Assembly (NCBI GenBank): GCA_033239005.1
Contig: BSQZ01000111.1
Coordinates: forward strand, 186,001 to 250,000
From: Lamellibrachia satsuma
Lineage: Eukaryota; Annelida; Polychaeta; Sabellida; Siboglinidae
Direction of reading: 5' to 3'
DNA length: 64,000 nt
Numbering within the stretch: the stretch's first letter is position 1; every line of letters begins with the position of its first letter. The translations under genes and the position numbers were made by a program. Below the pieces are notes generated by a model. The model did no database searches. It was not told where the DNA came from and saw only the letters and a list, made by a program, of their open reading frames with translations. Positions 34,790-46,715 of this stretch are shown here, one piece after another.

Positions 34790-35331
34790 TTCAGTGAAAA
34801 CATGAGGATGAAGGCAGTGGGAGGAGGATGAGTGAGACTGACAGAGAGGACAAGGAAAACATGAGGATGAAGGCAGTGGGAGGAGGATGAGTGAGACTGA
34901 CAGAGAGGACAAGGAAAACATGAGGATGAAGGCAGTGGGAGGAGGATGAGTGAGACTGACAGAGAGGACAATGAAAACATGAGGATGAAGGCAGCGGGAG
35001 GAGGATGAGTGAGACTGACAGAGAGGACAAGGAAAACATGAGGATGAAGGCAGTGGGAGGAGGATGAGTGAGACTGACAGAGAGGACAAGGAAAACATGA
35101 GGATGAAGGCAGTGGGAGGAGGATGAGTGAGACTGACAGAGAGGACAAGGAAAACATGAGGATGAAGGCAGTGGGAGGAGGATGAGTGAGACTGACAGAG
35201 AGGACAAGGAAAACATGAGGATGAAGGCAGTGGGAGGAGGATGAGTGAGACTGACAGAGAGGACAAGGAAAACATGAGGATGAAGGCAGTGGGAGGAGGA
35301 TGAGTGAGACTGACAGAGAGGACAAGGAAAA
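34790..35331. repeat. Minisatellite, 59-bp unit x9, joined to a LINE 3' end
   Basis: The unit carries AACATGAGGATGAAGGCAGT, GGGAGGAGGATGAGTGAGAC and TGACAGAGAGGACAAGG. Starts are 59 bp apart (34861, 34920). Copies are nearly identical. The three long minus-strand frames (up to 318 codons) are artefacts of the repeat. The array ends directly in LINE sequence. Confidence 0.95.
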
Positions 35332-35512
35332 CAGAAGCGGTCATTAGAAGAAGAAAGATCTCGTATGGGGCAGGGGTGAACAGACGAGAGTGGGTGAAAA
35401 TGGCAGAAGATCGCGTTGGATGGAGACAACTCGTCGAGATGGCGGAGCAGACTAAGTGATGTGACCCCCACCCGCTAGGGACCAAGGGGGAAGAAGAAAA
35501 AAAAAGAATTCT
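35332..35512 (+). mobile_element. LINE ORF2 C-terminal end and A-rich tail
   Basis: The plus strand reads EAVIRRRKISYGAGVNRREW then VKMAEDRVGWRQLVEMAEQT, K and TGA (about 35458). The 'MAxDRxxWRxLV' motif is the usual last block of many invertebrate LINE proteins. A short UTR ends in GAAGAAGAAAAAAAAAG, a typical retroposed tail. It lies flush with the 59-bp array. Confidence 0.7.
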
Positions 35513-35635
35513 AGTAGCACCAGACAAACACCAGGACTGAGTCATACTAAATTAAATTGCAACTCCCACACAACTGTGAACGCCATCATTTCTCCAAGCT
35601 GACATCACTGAAAATTTGCCACATTCTGTGCCACA

Positions 35636-35706
35636 CCAGTGTGTCACACCGGTGTGCCACGCCGGTGTGCCATGCCGGTGTGCCATGCCGGTGTGCCATG
35701 CCGCCT
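35636..35706. repeat. 13-bp unit x5
   Basis: GGTGTGCCATGCC repeats, with C/T variation. Confidence 0.95.
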
Positions 35707-35709
35707 GGT

Positions 35710-36545
35710 GTGCCACTGTGACTGCCACAAAGGGAGAGTACACCAGATATTTCCACTTTTTGGTTTGTTAAATTGTTTTCTGCTTAAAGGTACATTACTT
35801 AGGTGTGAAATTATAACCCAAAAATTTGTTTTTAGGATTTCAACACTTGTTACCATTTTGTTTATAACTATTAACCATTTCACATATTTTTCATGGTTTT
35901 ATGTGAAATATTAAAAGTAATAATGGCATAATCATAACTAAAAATTTCCTTAGTCATTTACAGTATTACTATTGCATAAGTATAGGTTTTTACTAAAAAC
36001 AATCAAGAACAATTAAATACAATTATATATAGTGCATTTATAATTCTTTGCGATTTAAGGTGGTTTTCAAACATTTATAATCCATAACATGATTTGACAA
36101 TAAAAATTATTAGACTTTGTACCTTTCGGGCACAATTTAATTTTACTTGCATGCAATAAATGTTTATTTAATGCATGTGAAATGGAAACTACGTCACGCC
36201 CAACATCTGACCTGATGAAACCAATCACCTGCTTAGCGGATGATCAAAGTGGCGAGACAAAAATACATGTGTAAGGATATCACGTAATTATGCATGTAAA
36301 AAAACTGTTCGATAAATGGAAGGGCCTCAGTTTGTTTTTCCCATGGGGTTTCATTGTGTATATTTTATCTGCGTTTGAAGGTTTTTTTACTGGTGTAGAT
36401 TACGTGATAATTTGTGGTGTAGCTGAGCATTTCACAGTTCAGCAAAGTTCTGTTGGTTTGCAAGTAGACAATGTCACTTTACTGTGTCTTGATGGAGATG
36501 TATTCTCAGAACTGCTCTAACAAAATACCACAGCATAAGTAGGCC
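35710..36545. other. Intergenic DNA, no supported gene
   Basis: AT-rich; the frame at 36290-36520 is unrecognised. Confidence 0.5.
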
Positions 36546-36549
36546 AGTA

Positions 36550-37372
36550 CAGTCGCGCCTCGTTATAACGCGGTAGTCGGGGTCCACGACTCCGGACCGC
36601 GTTGTAAGCGAGGCGCGTTAGGTGTTCTCATATCTGCCACCAGGGAGCTACTAAACAACAGCGACCGCCGCCCGCTGCACCAAGTTCATGAACCCTGTCG
36701 AAACCCCATGTGCTTACAGCATTGTCTTATACGGCAATATGCAGTTTATGGAACTTATTAAACGAGTATACTAGCATCAACGTGTATTATTTTTAAATGT
36801 CACACCCTCTTGACTCTTGAACTGAATAAAACACATGTACGTATACCGTTATGGACTAGATCTACTACGATGATGACGTACTGGACCGCCAGACCTACGA
36901 ATCGAAAATAATAACCTGGACCTGAGCGGCCGAAAACGTATATGATTTGACAAACGTAGTATACAAGCTGATAAAACACAGAAAAAGACAATAGGTAGAA
37001 TTAATAATTGTTTCACTTCGTCTTTCAACCGATCTCGACCGAAGCATAAATTTATTATGCACCACTTAACATCGATTCATCATTTCATATGTGGATGACG
37101 AATTCGTATTTTCGCCACCGGTAGAGCCTTGGGTTAGGAATTTGGCGTGTTGGTTTCGCGTCGCGAAAACAATTAAATTTACGATGTAATGGAAGCATGT
37201 AATTTCACCCAAGTGTTATGTTGGTACCGCATATTAAATGCATTTAAAACGGTTGATCTGATTCTTACGCGAGGCATATTTGTGAATCTTGATTGCAATT
37301 TACAAGCCGTCGAAGAGAAGCCAGCGACAGCGATTGATGTCGGCGGCAGCGCAAAACAAACAACACAAGGCC
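36550..37372 (+). mobile_element. Pogo/Tigger-like element, 5' copy ending in a minisatellite
   Basis: The left end TA|CAGTCGCGCCTCGTTATAAC matches pogo/Tigger termini (CAGT after a TA target). Positions 36554-36617 form a hairpin: the arm CGCGCCTCGTTATAACGCGGT pairs with ACCGCGTTGTAAGCGAGGCGCG. The body aligns collinearly with 11030-11790. The 3' end with its inverted terminal repeat is missing; the 58-bp array starts where it should continue. No transposase. Confidence 0.75.
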
Positions 37373-38425
37373 AGTACTTAGACAACAAGTAGAAGTGGGC
37401 AAGTACTCACACAGAAAGTGGAAGTAGGCCAGTACTTAGACAACAAGTAGAAGTGGGCGAGCACTCACACAGAAAGTGGAAGTAGGCCAGTACTTAGACA
37501 ACAAGTAGAAGTGGGCAAGTGCTCACACAGAAAGTGGAAGTAGGCCAGTACTTAGACAACAAGTAGAATTGGGCAAGTACTCACACAGAAAGTGGAAGTA
37601 GGCCAGTACTTAGACAACAAGTAGAAGTGGGCAAGTACTCACACAGAAAGTGGAAGTAAGCCAGTGCTTAGACAACAAGTAGAAGTGGGCAAGTACTCAC
37701 ACAGAAAGTGGAAGTACGCCAGTGCTTAGACAACAAGTAGAAGTGGGCAAGTACTCACACAGAAAGTGGAAGTAGGCCAGTACTTAGACAACAAGTAGAA
37801 GTGGGCAAGTACTCACACAGATAGTGGAAGTAAGCCAGTACTTAGACAACAAGTAGAAGTGGGCAAGCACTCACACAGAAAGTGGAAGTAAGCCAGTACT
37901 TAGACAACAAGTAGAAGTGGGCAAGTACTCACACAGAAAGTGGAAGTAGGCCAGTACTTAGACAACAAGTAGAAGTGGGCAAGCACTCACACAGATAGTG
38001 GAAGTAGGCCAGTACTTAGACAAGTAGAAATGGGCAAGTACTCACACAGAAAGTGGAAGTAAGCCAGTACTTAGACAACAAGTAGAAGTGGGCAAGTACT
38101 CACACAGAAAGTGGAAGTAGGCCAGTACTTAGACAACAAGTAGAAGTGGGCAAGCACTCACACAGATAGTGGAAGTAGGCTAGTACTTAGACAAGTAGAA
38201 GTGGGCAAGTACTCACACAGAAAGTGGAAGTAAGCCAGTACTTAGACAACAAGTAGAAGTGGGCGAGCACTCACACAGAAAGTAGAAGTAGGCCAGTACT
38301 TAGACAACAAGTAGAAGTGGACGAGTACTCACACAGAAAGTGGAAGTAGGCCAGTACTTAGACAACAAGTAGAAGTAGGCAAGTACTTACACAGAAAGTG
38401 AAAGTAGGCCAGTACTTAGACATAA
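37373..38425. repeat. Minisatellite, 58-bp unit, ~18 copies
   Basis: The unit contains ACTTAGACAACAAGTAGAAG, TGGGCAAGTACTCACACAGA and AAGTGGAAGTAGGCCAGT. Two units near 38020 and 38190 share a CAA deletion and an AGATAGTG variant in the same order, suggesting a block duplication of about three units. Confidence 0.95.
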
Positions 38426-38429
38426 CTTA

Positions 38430-39945
38430 AGCTATTCATTTATATTTCTAGTTACACTGTACATCTGACATCACATTATCTGCATTATAAAGTATTTTAA
38501 ATTAGACCATTTTGTCAATATGGCTGATTTGGTATAGAAATATTCTCCAGTTTACTCACATTCCATATGAATCATTATAAAACATAAAAAAGTCATGTTC
38601 AATATTAAGAAAGGCTTACCGTGTAATGTGTTAATTGGGTGACAATTTACTCAACTATTTCTTTGACTGATGAGAACACAACCTCAACAGTAAAAGGGAA
38701 ATAGCAGTGACAAAGACACAGGAATGTGATCTTGTCTTGTTTCCTTATAACGAGGGAGGTTAATGTTCTATTCTAGCTCAGCCCATTTTTCATCCTTGAC
38801 TAAATGACACGTAAACACCATGAAAATAACCTATCTGGTCCCAAGACATATGCACTGGTGTCCTAAAACCAAACCGGTCTACCTCTAGAAAACGTCATCA
38901 CATAACAGTAGTGTATACATTTCACAGACACATCAATTTATCACAAATATTTCTCAAGATTAATTTAATAACTTTTTTCAAGAAATCTCTTCATTTGTCA
39001 TACCAAGGCAAAATGTCAACAGAGCATGAGTTATGTTGTCAATCTCTGAAGCACAACCAAAAGTTAAATATGTCATCATTCAGTAAGCAAATATTTTTGA
39101 CAGATAAAATTACCCATACTTGACACACTGCAGTACACAAACTTGTTTATCTTCCTTTTTATTGCAGTTACGGTTCATTTCGTACATTCAATTGCAAAGT
39201 ATTTATATCTGTACGCAACCTTGACCTCAGAACAACCAATCAAAATTTACCTTGAAATTAATCCATTTCTTTATAAATCACAAACATACCATATTTTTAA
39301 CAATCATAATTAAAAATAACATGCAGGCAATTTATAGAGCCACTGATCATGTTGACTTAAAAAAATATTTATTGCTAGTGCATGTTATTAAATATAACAA
39401 AAGCACATTTTGTATGACACAGCATGTAAAACTGTCATCTCTAACACAAGTTTATGAGCTACTATTAACCATGTGAATGATTTGATTTTAAGAAACATAC
39501 GTCTAATTGCGCTAGCCTCGTTTCTCCACTAATCAAACACTAAAACGGGCTTGTCAATGTCGCATGGCGTCTCCTTTTTACCCACTGGTGTCACTTATAA
39601 AAAGCCTCTACCTAATATGCCAGCAATTTGCAATGATTACTCTCCTGTCTGGAGAGAAAAACTCATTCGGTGCAATAAAAACCTGTATTGCAATCGCTGT
39701 CACACGTTAATGATGTTAAAAATACACAGCAAGAAGATATCTCACGCACAGCTTCAGACTGGCCACATCGCATGCATTTGCTGTATGCAATATGGATTTG
39801 GGGAATTCTGGGAGGTATCCGGTTTTTATATGGATTTCTTTCAAATCGAAAAGTCATGAGAAAGTATGATATTTTCTTGTGTTCATATGATGCATCGCAC
39901 AAACAGGTTTATAGCAAACTTCTTGTAGTCGGCACATAAATACTT
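38430..39945. other. Intergenic DNA, no supported gene
   Basis: Frames such as 39551-39859 lack recognisable domains. No repeats. Confidence 0.45.
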
Positions 39946-39949
39946 TTAG

Positions 39950-40130
39950 GCAAGGCAGATTTTTGGTGAAAGCCAGTGAATTTTGTTTGATCTAGGCATA
40001 CTGTGTTGCCTCATAGATGGCGACACTCTACTGGAATCGGAATGCTACAGGTCAATCAACCAATAAGAATGTTTTACAAATCGATACGGTTTTATACAAA
40101 GAATACAAATTTCTAGCAACAAAGTATGTG
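39950..40130 (-). repeat. Dispersed repeat family E, inverted copy
   Basis: The minus strand carries GATTCCAGTAGAGTGTCGCC, ATCTATGAGG and ATCAAACAAAATTCACTGGCTTTC, collinear with 40880-41050. Confidence 0.5.
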
Positions 40131-40497
40131 CGACAGGGGTGTTACTCTCAATATCTAACAAAATTTAAAACAATATTGCTTAAGTTATGGTGATATTAAA
40201 TGCGTAAATCCTTAAAATAATATCATATATTGTCTATTCAGCTTGCAGAGACTATATGTAGCAGAGCATTATTTTCCCTCTTATATCACTGTAGAACATA
40301 AATTCAACAACCATACTTTCAAAATCAAGCATGTGTGTTTTGTCTACCAATCACATATCTGGCAAATCTGTCATCTACCCCAGAAACAGATATAAGCCTG
40401 TATGAAATGAGCTAATCCAAACAGATGTATTTTCGTTCTGAGAGAAGGTGTAAATAATTAAAATCTGTCGAGCAGCCAATTATAAAGACCTCCCAGA

Positions 40498-40511
40498 GTG
40501 CCCCCTGGTGG
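40498..40511 (-). promoter_or_regulatory. CTCF-like motif
   Basis: The minus strand reads CCACCAGGGGGCAC, a close match to the conserved bilaterian CTCF core. Chance occurrence or carriage in a repeat is possible. Confidence 0.35.
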
Positions 40512-40779
40512 CTGCAGGCGCCACCTATGTGCTGTCGGCTCGATCGACGTGTGAAGCTATTATTGACTTGGTGTGAGACCATTTCTGGGTTATGTAACAC
40601 TATTTCACTGGGACACCTCCATGGGGAAATTGGGATGATGTTCCCCAGGGTCCACGGGGAGAACACTTCAACTCCCCCCCCAATGCTTTGGTTGTTTATT
40701 TCTTTAGTTTTAGTAAAAAGTGGAAAATTTATCAATTTTCTACTAGCATAGAAAATGTATTCTAACATGCCGTTTAGTT

Positions 40780-41115
40780 TGGGTCGAAATCTGTATTTTT
40801 TTACTTCAAATTCATTATAAATCCGTATAAATATGTATAACATTTTACATTGGTTAACCACCCTATAGAGTTCTGATTCCAATCGAGTGTCCCCATCTAT
40901 CAAGCTATCAAATATACCTACATCAAATGAAGTTTTTGTGAAAAATCTCCCTAGCTATTTGCTTAGTTCCAATACAGATCAAATTACGCCATCTACCTGG
41001 CTCCGAACTATATCTACATCAAACGAAATTCACTAGCTTTCATCAGAAATATGCTAAGTGATTTTTCAGGAAATTTGAAATACGGTCGTATTTCTCCAAA
41101 AATCTGTATTAAATG
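40780..41115 (+). repeat. Dispersed repeat family E, copy 2 (possibly two units)
   Basis: TTCCAATCGAGTGTCCCCAT, CAAATATACCTACATCAAA and GTGAAAAATCTCC are shared with 23885-24050 and, inverted, 39950-40130. A second partial unit (CCAATACAGATCA... CATCAAACGAAATTCACTAG) follows at 40970-41110. Confidence 0.55.
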
Positions 41116-41119
41116 TGGG

Positions 41120-41625
41120 TCAGCTGAAAGGTCATGTCTACTGGGCAGTGGTCATGCCTACTGGGCAGTGGTTTCTTTGTTCAAGAGATTGGCTTCTTCT
41201 GACTGGACTGACTCTGTCCAGACTGTGAGATTCAAAGACAAAGCACCCTTACCCCTGCAGGCTGGGTCATTACATCATCTTGCTCACCTGTAGTTTAATG
41301 AAGACATATGACCCCTGCTCTGGTAGGCTCAGCCAAAGGTTAGGTGACACTCAATGATTAATGTCAAAATAGCAAACAACACATCTGTAAATAGCTATTG
41401 TACCTTAAAAACATAAATAAATCACCATAAAAGTAGACCAATGTTCAGTTTTTGCCGCAGAGCGATTCACTAAAACCAGGTAGAGGTGAAAGCCGTTGTT
41501 ACAAGAACAGCTGGCTAAAACATTTTGTGGTTGCCAAAACAGCAACACATCTGGCAAAATCTGAACTACCAGAAGGCTTAGAGTTTGTACCAACGCAAAA
41601 CTTTGTTACCCAGTAGGAGCGAATT
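41120..41625. other. Intergenic DNA, no supported gene
   Basis: A direct duplication GGTCATG(T/C)CTACTGGGCAGT occurs at about 41130-41170. Nothing else is supported. Confidence 0.5.
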
Positions 41626-41627
41626 TT

Positions 41628-41990
41628 GGGGGATAGCTGTACTATTGCGATAGCATCGTGACAGCTGTATAACTGTTACAATACTGTTAGAGTATTATAA
41701 TGTTGAGATAGTATCAAACTGTAACTGATAGGTGGGTCTATCAATTAGCCTTGGAGGTAGTTGATTAAAAATGCTGAATCGGTGAATGACTCTGCTCTAA
41801 TCGATGACGACTGTTGATGTTCGGTCAATAAATAAATAAAATTATCCAGTATAGTTGAAGGATATGTTTATTTCCATTACCACAGCGACATCTTGCCAGC
41901 TATCGTTGCCATCGATAGTTCAGTGTACTATTGATGATAACTATGAAGAGTATTACATTGTCACAGCAACTTGAGTTGAACTTGAATTTA
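41628..41990 (+). mobile_element. Dispersed repeat family D (hAT-like?), copy 1
   Basis: TTTGGGGGATAGCTGTACTATTGCGATAG, CCTTGGAGGTAGTTGATT and a CATCGATAGTTC block are matched in the same order on the minus strand of 62440-62925. Frequent ATCGATAGT/ATTGCGATAG short palindromes are typical of decayed DNA elements. No coding capacity. Confidence 0.5.
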
Positions 41991-41994
41991 TAAA

Positions 41995-42540
41995 ATGCAC
42001 ACCTGATACTGATCAAAATGTTTTAATGGAGTGTGACATCTAGTGAACTGCTGTGTTCCGGAAGCATTATCTGATCACTACAAAGTTCAGCCAACAACCA
42101 CCAACTGATAGCCGTTAAATGACTGCAAGGCAAGGAAACCGTACAAAGGACACGGCCATTATGACACAAAATAACATTTTCACAGATACAATTTCTTCAA
42201 AACACAAGAATGCTTTCATTTATCACTTTCATACCTACAGATAAGCGACAGCCTGACACTTGCAGAGGATCTCAAATCATTCACAACTAGCAAAGCCTAT
42301 CTGTAAGTTAACAGGGCATCTGAAAGTTGTTAACATAGTCAATTCATGTGAGAGCTACTAATTTTTTGGGCCATGTTTTAAAGAGTTTAAAGACTATTTT
42401 TTATCTTCTTTACTCTGTATAATGCAAGAACAACTTATATGAACAAGAGCAATGCCACATATTTTAATGAGTATTTAACTTATGAAAATTTATTATTAAC
42501 ATTAACCTATTTTTACTGTTTAACTTGCACCATTCCCTCT
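41995..42540. other. Intergenic DNA, no supported gene
   Basis: Nothing recognisable. Confidence 0.5.
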
Positions 42541-42542
42541 AC

Positions 42543-42705
42543 CAAGAGTCACACCACTCTGACCTTGGGGTCACACCACTCTGACCTCGGAGGTCTTAAC
42601 ACTCTGACCTTGGGGTCACAACACTTTGAGCTTGGGGAGGGGGGTTACAACACTCTGACCTCAGGGTCACACCACTCTGACCTTGGGGTCACACCACTCT
42701 GATCT
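42543..42705. repeat. 22-bp unit, ~7 copies
   Basis: CACACCACTCTGACCTTGGGGT-type units with indels. Confidence 0.9.
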
Positions 42706-42709
42706 TGAT

Positions 42710-43235
42710 TATACTGATTTTTGTAGTTTGTGTGGTTTCAATTTCAAATGACAGTCTACAAGTACAAGGTATGTGGATCTTTTGGTTCAGTTACACAATA
42801 CAATTAGATAGCAGCAAGATAATAAAGACACATTTGTGTAATTTGATGCCAGCATGTTTGTGCACTGCTTCAGAGAATATCAATCATCAAGAGATATTAC
42901 GCTTTTATTGAGTTTTATTATATGAATAAATGTCACGGCAAGTTCACCCGTATCAGGTGAATACAATAAATATATTACACCATGTAAATTAGAAATCTTT
43001 GTAATCGAAATACACTAATCAATTATCTACCAGATCATTCACAAGACAAGCGCGTCTACTTCATCATTGTTTTCGTCGCTTCGTTCATAGAGGCCACACA
43101 ATTATTTTTAATATAATGCATCATTTGTCATATGTAGTCACACAAACATATGACAAGCTGTCTGGGACATGTCTGAACAGGCTAGATCCTATTTTGCTTT
43201 TAACAACATAATAATGTTGTCTTGCACATTAACAC
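42710..43235. other. Intergenic DNA, no supported gene
   Basis: Nothing recognisable. Confidence 0.5.
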
Positions 43236-43239
43236 ATGC

Positions 43240-43546
43240 GCCACCTTAGACAAGGCACTCACGGTACCCATTATCAAAGCAAGTTTTGGGACAGCAGCTA
43301 AATCAGCAGATCGAGAACATTGGTTTTTTCCATTTCCCGCATGGGATCTTTAACTTTCCCTGCCCTAGACACCAGGCAGAAGGGACCAATGGCTGTTAGT
43401 GCCTCTTCCAAAAGAAATGGACAGTGAGGGTGAATGAATGAAAACACCAAAGTTTTGAAACGGCTGCATTCGGACATGAACCCCCGATCCTCTCAGTTGA
43501 CAGTCCGACGCTCTAACTGCAGAGCCACGGAGCCACCAGCACGAAC
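43240..43546 (-). mobile_element. SINE family B, tRNA-derived, near full-length
   Basis: The minus strand begins GGTGGCTCCGTGGCTCTGCA then TTAGAGCGTCGGAC and GGGGTTCATGTCC: a tRNA-like head with box A (TGGCTCTGCAGTTAGAGC) and box B. The body TTTTGGAAGAGGCACTAACAGC, CATTGGTCCCTTCTGCCTGG and AAAGATCCCATGCGGG matches the copy at 46310. Confidence 0.8.
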
Positions 43547-43549
43547 AAT

Positions 43550-45535
43550 ACTTCTAACACTTATTTTATTTCTGGCTTGGCGGCGACTTCATCACGTCAA
43601 CTAACACTAAATATAACTCCTATTGAATTTTCTTGATAAACATTGCCTACTATTTCAGGATATCTGCTTCATTAGTACGGCCAGCACTGCTGAAGACTCA
43701 ACCAAAACAGCTGTTTAAAAAACACTTCCTGCACGAGTCCAGCAGAGGGGCTACTTCAATTCATAATAAATCAGATCCATCATAATCAATTCAGAAGTAT
43801 CAAGTTTTTATATAAAACTATCTTTCGTTGTCAATTAACAATTTAATAATTCACACTGGTGATGACAATAACTTACGTATCAATCCCCTTTCAATATTAA
43901 TAAAATTTATATTTTGTTAAATACTTGTTTACTTCAGTTTCTCTCATATAATATATATCGTTTCATCAGTAATCGGTATGTTAGTAGATAATCCTAATGA
44001 AAAACTCTGTTCATGGAAATTATACGTAATAATATGTTAATCAGTGTTTAGATTTTAGCTGAACTATGACTATTTTTATATCCTCATTTATAGACTGTCA
44101 ATCATCAAATTGCAACAAAAACATGCCTACTGACAACAAAATGTATTTTTTTAATATATATATATGTATTATAATTAGTAATTAGCTAGATAGATAAGCA
44201 GTAATTACCTTTGATTGGGTAGCAGCAGGTGATTAGGAGCCTGTGCACAGGGCCTATACAGTGCGTCATCCTTCCTATCCAGAGCCCTACACAATCCACT
44301 CTCTCCTCTCTAACAATCCTTCCAATCTGCAGCCAAAGTTTTCCCAACTAAAACACCCCTTCCCGCCAAACAGTTAAAACCCTCCAGCTACTATAAATAG
44401 AACATGACATGGGCCACAGTTAGCCACCCCTACTTTGTTGAACAACTTTCCTTGGAGGGTGGTTCCGACTTTAATTGTTGGGGTGTCTATCAAAGAGATC
44501 TAAGCTTATGCAAATGATGGGGGCGTGTGGAACCCCTGGACACCTGTCTTTATTAGAACCCCGCCCCAGTAGTCATCAGTGGGTTACATCAGGTTACAAA
44601 TATGACAAAAGACAGGTGCTTCAGTCCAAGCCCTACCCCTTTCTCTCTGCTAATCAACACCCTGATTTCAGCTGTGTTTAACCCCCTAATAAGCCAACCC
44701 TACACTTAGATGGAGGACAGGGTTCAAAGGCCCAGGGGCATTTCAAAGATGGGAATACTCTTCAACCCATGCCCATGGGTTGAGTGGGAAAAACAACGTG
44801 GGACACAAAAAGATAAAGAAATGTGAATTGTCACTTCACTAGTTCAAAGCCAGAAACAGAGCTTCATTAATATAAAGGGAAACTCCCCACCAGTCTCCAC
44901 TCACAAACTAGCATTTGTAATACAAGCTGATGACATAAAAAAAGAAATACAAATACAGGAAATACTACCTGAAAATTCAATGCAACTCTAACTAATACTA
45001 TATGTCAATAATAACAACTTAACTCCTTTGCAATCAGAAGACTGAATAAAAGTACAAATTGTGTGTTTGTTAAAATTATATGAGTACATTTCAGTTAGAA
45101 AATATCTTAGAGAAATTAAGTCACCGTACATAATGTAAAATAATTACTAGAAAAGGCATTATTATCATTATATAATAAAACATAATTTTAATGTAGAAGA
45201 AAATGTCAGTCTTAGTTGATGGTCTAAACCTTGCCAAACACATACCAACCTTTAGTCGCCAACAGTTTGTTTGCTGATAAATAGTTGGTTACTACTAACT
45301 ACCCATCGGCCGACCATTGGACGGATGAGTTTATAAGATGCCAGATGTCCACAAAAAGTTTTGCTATTGTTGGTGGAGAACACACATGTAACGACTACTG
45401 TTGAGTTGTTAACTGAAAAAGTAGTCGCCAACATGTGGGTATTTGTATGGCCGGCTTTACAGTATTGCACAATTTGCATATGAAATACAAAATATCATAA
45501 CTGATTGAATGATACAACAGAAGGATGCATTGTGT
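43550..45535. other. Intergenic DNA with TATA-like motif, no supported gene
   Basis: CTACTATAAATAG at about 44391 could be a TATA box but no exon follows convincingly; the frame at 44475-44681 is unrecognised. Otherwise AT-rich. Confidence 0.4.
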
Positions 45536-45536
45536 G

Positions 45537-45574
45537 CATGGGTGTGAGCATGCATGTGCATGCTCACACCCATG
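45537..45574. repeat. 38-bp inverted repeat
   Basis: The arm CATGGGTGTGAGCATGCA pairs perfectly with TGCATGCTCACACCCATG across a 2-base centre. It lies in a TGCATG-rich microsatellite patch, so slippage may have produced it. Confidence 0.95.
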
Positions 45575-45844
45575 TGCATGCATGCATCCCTCTGTGACTG
45601 TGTAGTGGTTGTAGTAGATGCCCAACATGTTGCTCAATATCTGTTCTACTGAATGAATTTCCATTACTGTTAGGAACCCAGCTACATTATGTAATGACTG
45701 TCCTTTTTCACTGACCACTGCAATTAGTAGATCTGTTAATTAATGAGTGCAACTGCTCAGTCTGAGCCCTTACCCCCCACATAGCCAGCCACAACAAAAA
45801 GGCATTGTTAAGTAAACTCATTAATTACTGAGAGCTCTCCAGCC

Positions 45845-46262
45845 TACAGGAGCTTTCTTTCCTGGAGGAGGGCTGAAAGTAGAACTCCCCAGCCCCAATG
45901 CTGGGAAGCTTTCTTCCATGGAGTAGGGCTGGATGGAGAACTACCCAGTCCCAATTCTGGGAAGTTTTCTCCCCTTGAGTAGGGCTGGACAGAGAACTCC
46001 CCAGTCCCAATCCTGGGAAGCTTTCTCCCTGGAGTAGGGCTGGACAGAGAACTACCAGCTGCAATCCAGGGAAGCTTTCTCCCTGGAGCAGGGCTGGACA
46101 GAGAACTACCAGCTGCAATCCAGGGAAGCTTTCTCCCTGGAGCAGGGCTGGACAGAGAACTACCAGCTGCAATCCAGGGAAGCTTTCTCCCCTGGAGTAG
46201 GGCTGGCCAGAGAACTACCAGCTGCAATCCAGGGAAGCTTTCTCCCCTGGAGTAGGGCTGGA
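45845..46262. repeat. Minisatellite, 54-bp unit, ~8 copies, graded divergence
   Basis: The unit carries GGAAGCTTTCTCCCTGGAGC, AGGGCTGGACAGAGAACTAC and CAGCTGCAATCCAG. Right-hand copies are almost identical while left-hand copies are increasingly diverged (45845-46000). Confidence 0.95.
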
Positions 46263-46309
46263 CCTTTCTCCTACCCACCCAGTCATCTTCCCAATGTTGG
46301 ATGTGGTAG

Positions 46310-46610
46310 TTGTGCAGTAGGGCGTCAGACTATCGGTCGAGGGGATTGGGGTTCAAAACCACCTGCTGCCAACTGGAAACCTGGGCAATTTCATTCACCC
46401 CACTTTGCTTGTATCTTTTGGAAGAGACACTAAAAGCGATTGGTCCCTTCTACCTGGTTTCTATGTCAGGGGAAGTAAAAGATCCCACACAGGGGGTAAA
46501 TGTGTAACCTGTCGTGGACTTCATCTCTCATGAGCCAATGCACAATCGTCCATGACACGGGTCAATCAACTGTGCTAACTCCCTCGCAAGAATGAATGAA
46601 GGAATTGTCC
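46310..46610 (+). mobile_element. SINE family B, tRNA-derived, near full-length
   Basis: The head GTGCAGTAGGGCGTCAGAC with box B-like GGGTTCAAAACC (46349-46360) is followed by CTTTTGGAAGAGACACTAAA, GATTGGTCCCTTCTACCTGG, TAAAAGATCCCACACAGGGG and a CTCGCAAGAATGAATGAA tail. Collinear with 43240-43546. It ends about 100 bp before the large 45-bp array. Confidence 0.8.
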
Positions 46611-46715
46611 CAACAATGTTGCAATCACAACTAATGTTGTATTCTCGTACATTATGCAATATTTCACATGGTTAAAGCCATCATCATCTGTTTAGCATTC
46701 TTTTGGCAGGAAAAC

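Noticed and set aside
34589..35545. 318-codon minus-strand frame rich in Ser, Leu and Pro
   Set aside because: Product of the 59-bp array and the adjacent LINE end read backwards. Three overlapping minus frames are all open, as expected from a repeat whose length is not a multiple of 3.
40412..40903. 163-codon minus-strand open frame as a gene
   Set aside because: It overlaps dispersed repeat family E, shows no domain, and has no splice or start support.
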